From contig DNNJ01000274.1 of NCBI GenBank assembly GCA_003487955.1, positions 1-7,175 on the forward strand: a stretch of DNA of 7,175 nucleotides. The letters are read 5' to 3'. The position numbers and the translations under genes were made by a program. Source of the DNA: Clostridiales bacterium (lineage in GTDB: Bacteria; Bacillota; Clostridia; Tissierellales; Sedimentibacteraceae). Under the pieces are notes generated by a model, which saw nothing but the letters and a program-made list of their open reading frames with translations, did not search any database and was not told the origin of the DNA. Below are positions 5,838 through 7,175 of this stretch, in pieces; the stretch's first letter is position 1, and every line of letters begins with the position of its first letter.

Positions 5838-7082
5838 ATGGACTATATCATTATATCAATGCTTTTTATATTGATTGCAATAAATCTTCTTTTACTGATA
5901 AGGCAATTAAAAAATAATTCCAAGGACCACATAATATCTGAACTTAAAATTAATTTAAAAGATAATAATCATGATTTAATTGATTCTGTAAATGGAAAAA
6001 TTGCTGAATCAGAGCAAAGGCAGTTAAGGGAATTATTGACAAACAAGTTGGAAACAGTTGAAAGAATGGAAAAAAACTCTAACAAGCTTACAGAGTCCTT
6101 TATGAGTTTCAGTAATGACACATCAAAGGCATTGAACGATAATTTCAACTCTTTGAATGAACGGGTAAGCCAAAACCTCGACAGGATAAACTTAAGGGTT
6201 GAAGAAAGACTTAATGAAGGATTTGAGAAAACAAACAAGACATTTATAAACATACTTGAAAGATTATCAAGAATAGATGAGGCGCAAAAGAAAATAGACA
6301 GCCTTTCTACAAATATTGTTTCTTTACAGGATGTTTTGACGGATAAAAAAAGCAGGGGAACCTTTGGAGAAGTGCAGCTTAATCACATTTTGTCAGTGGT
6401 TTTCGGGGAAAAAAACGATAAAGTATATGAACTGCAAAAAATATTAGAAAACTCCATGATTGCCGATGCTGTTTTATACATTCCTGAGCCTGTTGGAATG
6501 CTTTGCATAGATTCTAAGTTTCCTCTTGAAAATTATCAGCGCATGATTGACATGAATAATTCCGAAAATGAAAGAAAAAAATATGCAAGGGATTTTAAAT
6601 CAAATGTAAAGATGCATATTAATGATATATCTTCAAAGTACATAATTCAGGGACAGACATCAGAACAAGCTATAATGTTTATTCCTGCTGAAGCAATATT
6701 TGCAGAAATAAATGCATATCATCAGGACCTGTTGGATTATGCAGGCGAGAAGAAGGTTTGGATAACTTCTCCCACAACGTTGATGTCTGTTTTATCGACA
6801 GTGCAGGTCGTTTTAAGAAATATTGAGAGAGAAAAGTATGCAGGAATAATTCATGAGGAGCTTAATAAATTAGGAAAAGAATTTAAATTGTATAAGGACA
6901 GGTGGGAGTCCTTGGCTAAAAATATCAAACGTGTTTCAGATGATGTGGATAAGATAAACATAACTTCCAATAAAATTGAAAGAAAATTCGACAGAATATC
7001 GAAAGTAGATATGAACCAATGCATAGAGCCGAAACAAGAAATTGAAGAAGTTGAAGAAGTTGAATACAGCGAAGTGCAGTAA
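5838..7082 (+). CDS. rmuC: RmuC family protein (putative DNA recombination limiting nuclease)
   Basis: RmuC in E. coli limits RecA-independent recombination between short inverted repeats, and the family has a predicted PD-(D/E)XK-like nuclease core. The 414 residues begin with one membrane anchor (3-22, IIISMLF onward, then basic residues), followed by a long polar coiled coil (about 30-165). The RmuC domain follows: LTDKKSRGTFGEVQL (167-181), DAVLYIP (210-216), the invariant DSKFPLENY (225-233), AIMFIPAEAIFAE (278-290) and WITSPTTLMSVLSTV (308-322), with a helical tail. Asp225 and Lys227 fit the predicted active site. The acidic C-terminus EIEEVEEVE comes from 2.5 copies of TTGAAGAAG (7042-7064). 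The ATG start at 5838 is preceded by AGGAGG (5827-5832) with 5-nt spacing. No clear terminator follows before the tRNA gene. It is divergent from rsmI. Confidence 0.95.
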   Translation: MDYIIISMLFILIAINLLLLIRQLKNNSKDHIISELKINLKDNNHDLIDSVNGKIAESEQRQLRELLTNKLETVERMEKNSNKLTESFMSFSNDTSKALNDNFNSLNERVSQNLDRINLRVEERLNEGFEKTNKTFINILERLSRIDEAQKKIDSLSTNIVSLQDVLTDKKSRGTFGEVQLNHILSVVFGEKNDKVYELQKILENSMIADAVLYIPEPVGMLCIDSKFPLENYQRMIDMNNSENERKKYARDFKSNVKMHINDISSKYIIQGQTSEQAIMFIPAEAIFAEINAYHQDLLDYAGEKKVWITSPTTLMSVLSTVQVVLRNIEREKYAGIIHEELNKLGKEFKLYKDRWESLAKNIKRVSDDVDKINITSNKIERKFDRISKVDMNQCIEPKQEIEEVEEVEYSEVQ

Positions 7083-7090
7083 AAAAATAC

Positions 7091-7119
7091 TTGCATTTTA
7101 TTTATCTTTATGCTACTAT
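7091..7119 (+). promoter_or_regulatory. Probable promoter of the tRNA-Leu gene
   Basis: TTGCAT (7091-7096), a 17-bp spacer and TACTAT (7114-7119) give a plausible sigma-A promoter with the start near 7126, ten bases before the mature tRNA 5' end. Both hexamers are imperfect (3/6 and 4/6), so the support comes mainly from spacing and position. The tRNA could also be read through from rmuC. Confidence 0.45.
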
Positions 7120-7132
7120 CTTAAAGTAGCAT
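7110..7132. repeat. Perfect 8-bp inverted repeat just upstream of tRNA-Leu
   Basis: ATGCTACT (7110-7117) and AGTAGCAT (7125-7132) are perfectly complementary around the 7-nt loop ATCTTAA. The repeat overlaps the predicted -10 and start site of the tRNA promoter and begins 28 bp after the rmuC stop. It lacks a T-run, so a terminator role for rmuC is weak. An operator-like or processing role is possible but unproven. Confidence 0.55.
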
Positions 7133-7135
7133 TTA

Positions 7136-7175
7136 GCCGTAGTGATGGAATGGCAGACGTGACGGACTCAAAATC
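7136..7175 (+). tRNA. tRNA-Leu (anticodon CAA), 5' half, cut by right edge
   Basis: The sequence starts with the acceptor strand GCCGTAG (7136-7142) and T8-G9. The D arm follows, with ATG (7145-7147) pairing CGT (7158-7160, one wobble) around the GGAATGGCAGA loop typical of bacterial tRNA-Leu. The anticodon stem strand is ACGGA (7162-7166) and the loop CTCAAAA (7167-7173) carries anticodon CAA at 7169-7171, reading UUG codons. The 3' anticodon stem begins TC at the window end. The variable arm, T arm and 3' acceptor strand lie outside, so completeness cannot be judged. Confidence 0.93.

Noticed and set aside
5812..5840. Short upstream reading frame starting ATG at 5812 in the rmuC leader
   Set aside because: The purine-rich stretch before it is too close to act as an SD, and the frame runs out of register into rmuC.

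Overview
The window reads as chromosomal DNA from a low-GC Gram-positive bacterium of the Clostridia. The support is the AT-rich non-coding DNA, the T-box leader at the left edge, the strong AGGAG/AGGAGG ribosome binding sites, TTG used as a start codon, and family-level resemblance of the proteins to Firmicutes versions. The species cannot be fixed from sequence alone. There is no phage, CRISPR array, transposase gene or toxin-antitoxin pair. The gene content is mostly housekeeping, and the less ordinary material is in the non-coding DNA.

Layout. (1) Positions 1-176, minus strand: a sigma-A type promoter and the 5' half of a T-box leader. Its specifier codon aligns as UAC (Tyr), which predicts a tyrosyl-tRNA synthetase or another tyrosine gene just beyond the left edge. 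(2) 177-610: no gene. It holds a 308-bp repeat-like element bounded by 11-bp inverted ends (238-545), packed with hairpins, including two diverged 53-bp tandem units whose stems show a compensatory base-pair change. (3) 611-2541, minus: terminator, pckG (GTP-dependent phosphoenolpyruvate carboxykinase) and its promoter. (4) 2709-5661, minus: a compact operon, rsmI, then a DUF554 membrane protein, then an NhaC-like antiporter, with gaps of only 7 and 11 bp and each downstream SD touching or adjoining the previous stop codon. (5) 5662-5837: a divergent promoter region followed by a structured-looking 5' leader. (6) 5838-7082, plus: rmuC. (7) 7091-7175, plus: a probable promoter and the first 40 nt of a tRNA-Leu(CAA) gene cut by the right edge.

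How they fit together. pckG links the C4 and C3 pools (oxaloacetate and PEP). rsmI methylates 16S rRNA and appears to be co-transcribed with two membrane proteins, one of them a predicted cation/proton antiporter. rmuC is divergently transcribed from rsmI and has an 80-nt leader that can fold in alternative ways and could mask its ribosome binding site. Translation recurs as a theme (Tyr T-box, rRNA methyltransferase, tRNA-Leu), but this is probably ordinary clustering and not a dedicated system. No new multi-gene system is evident. The best candidates for something undescribed are the hairpin-rich repeat element at 238-545 and the rmuC leader.
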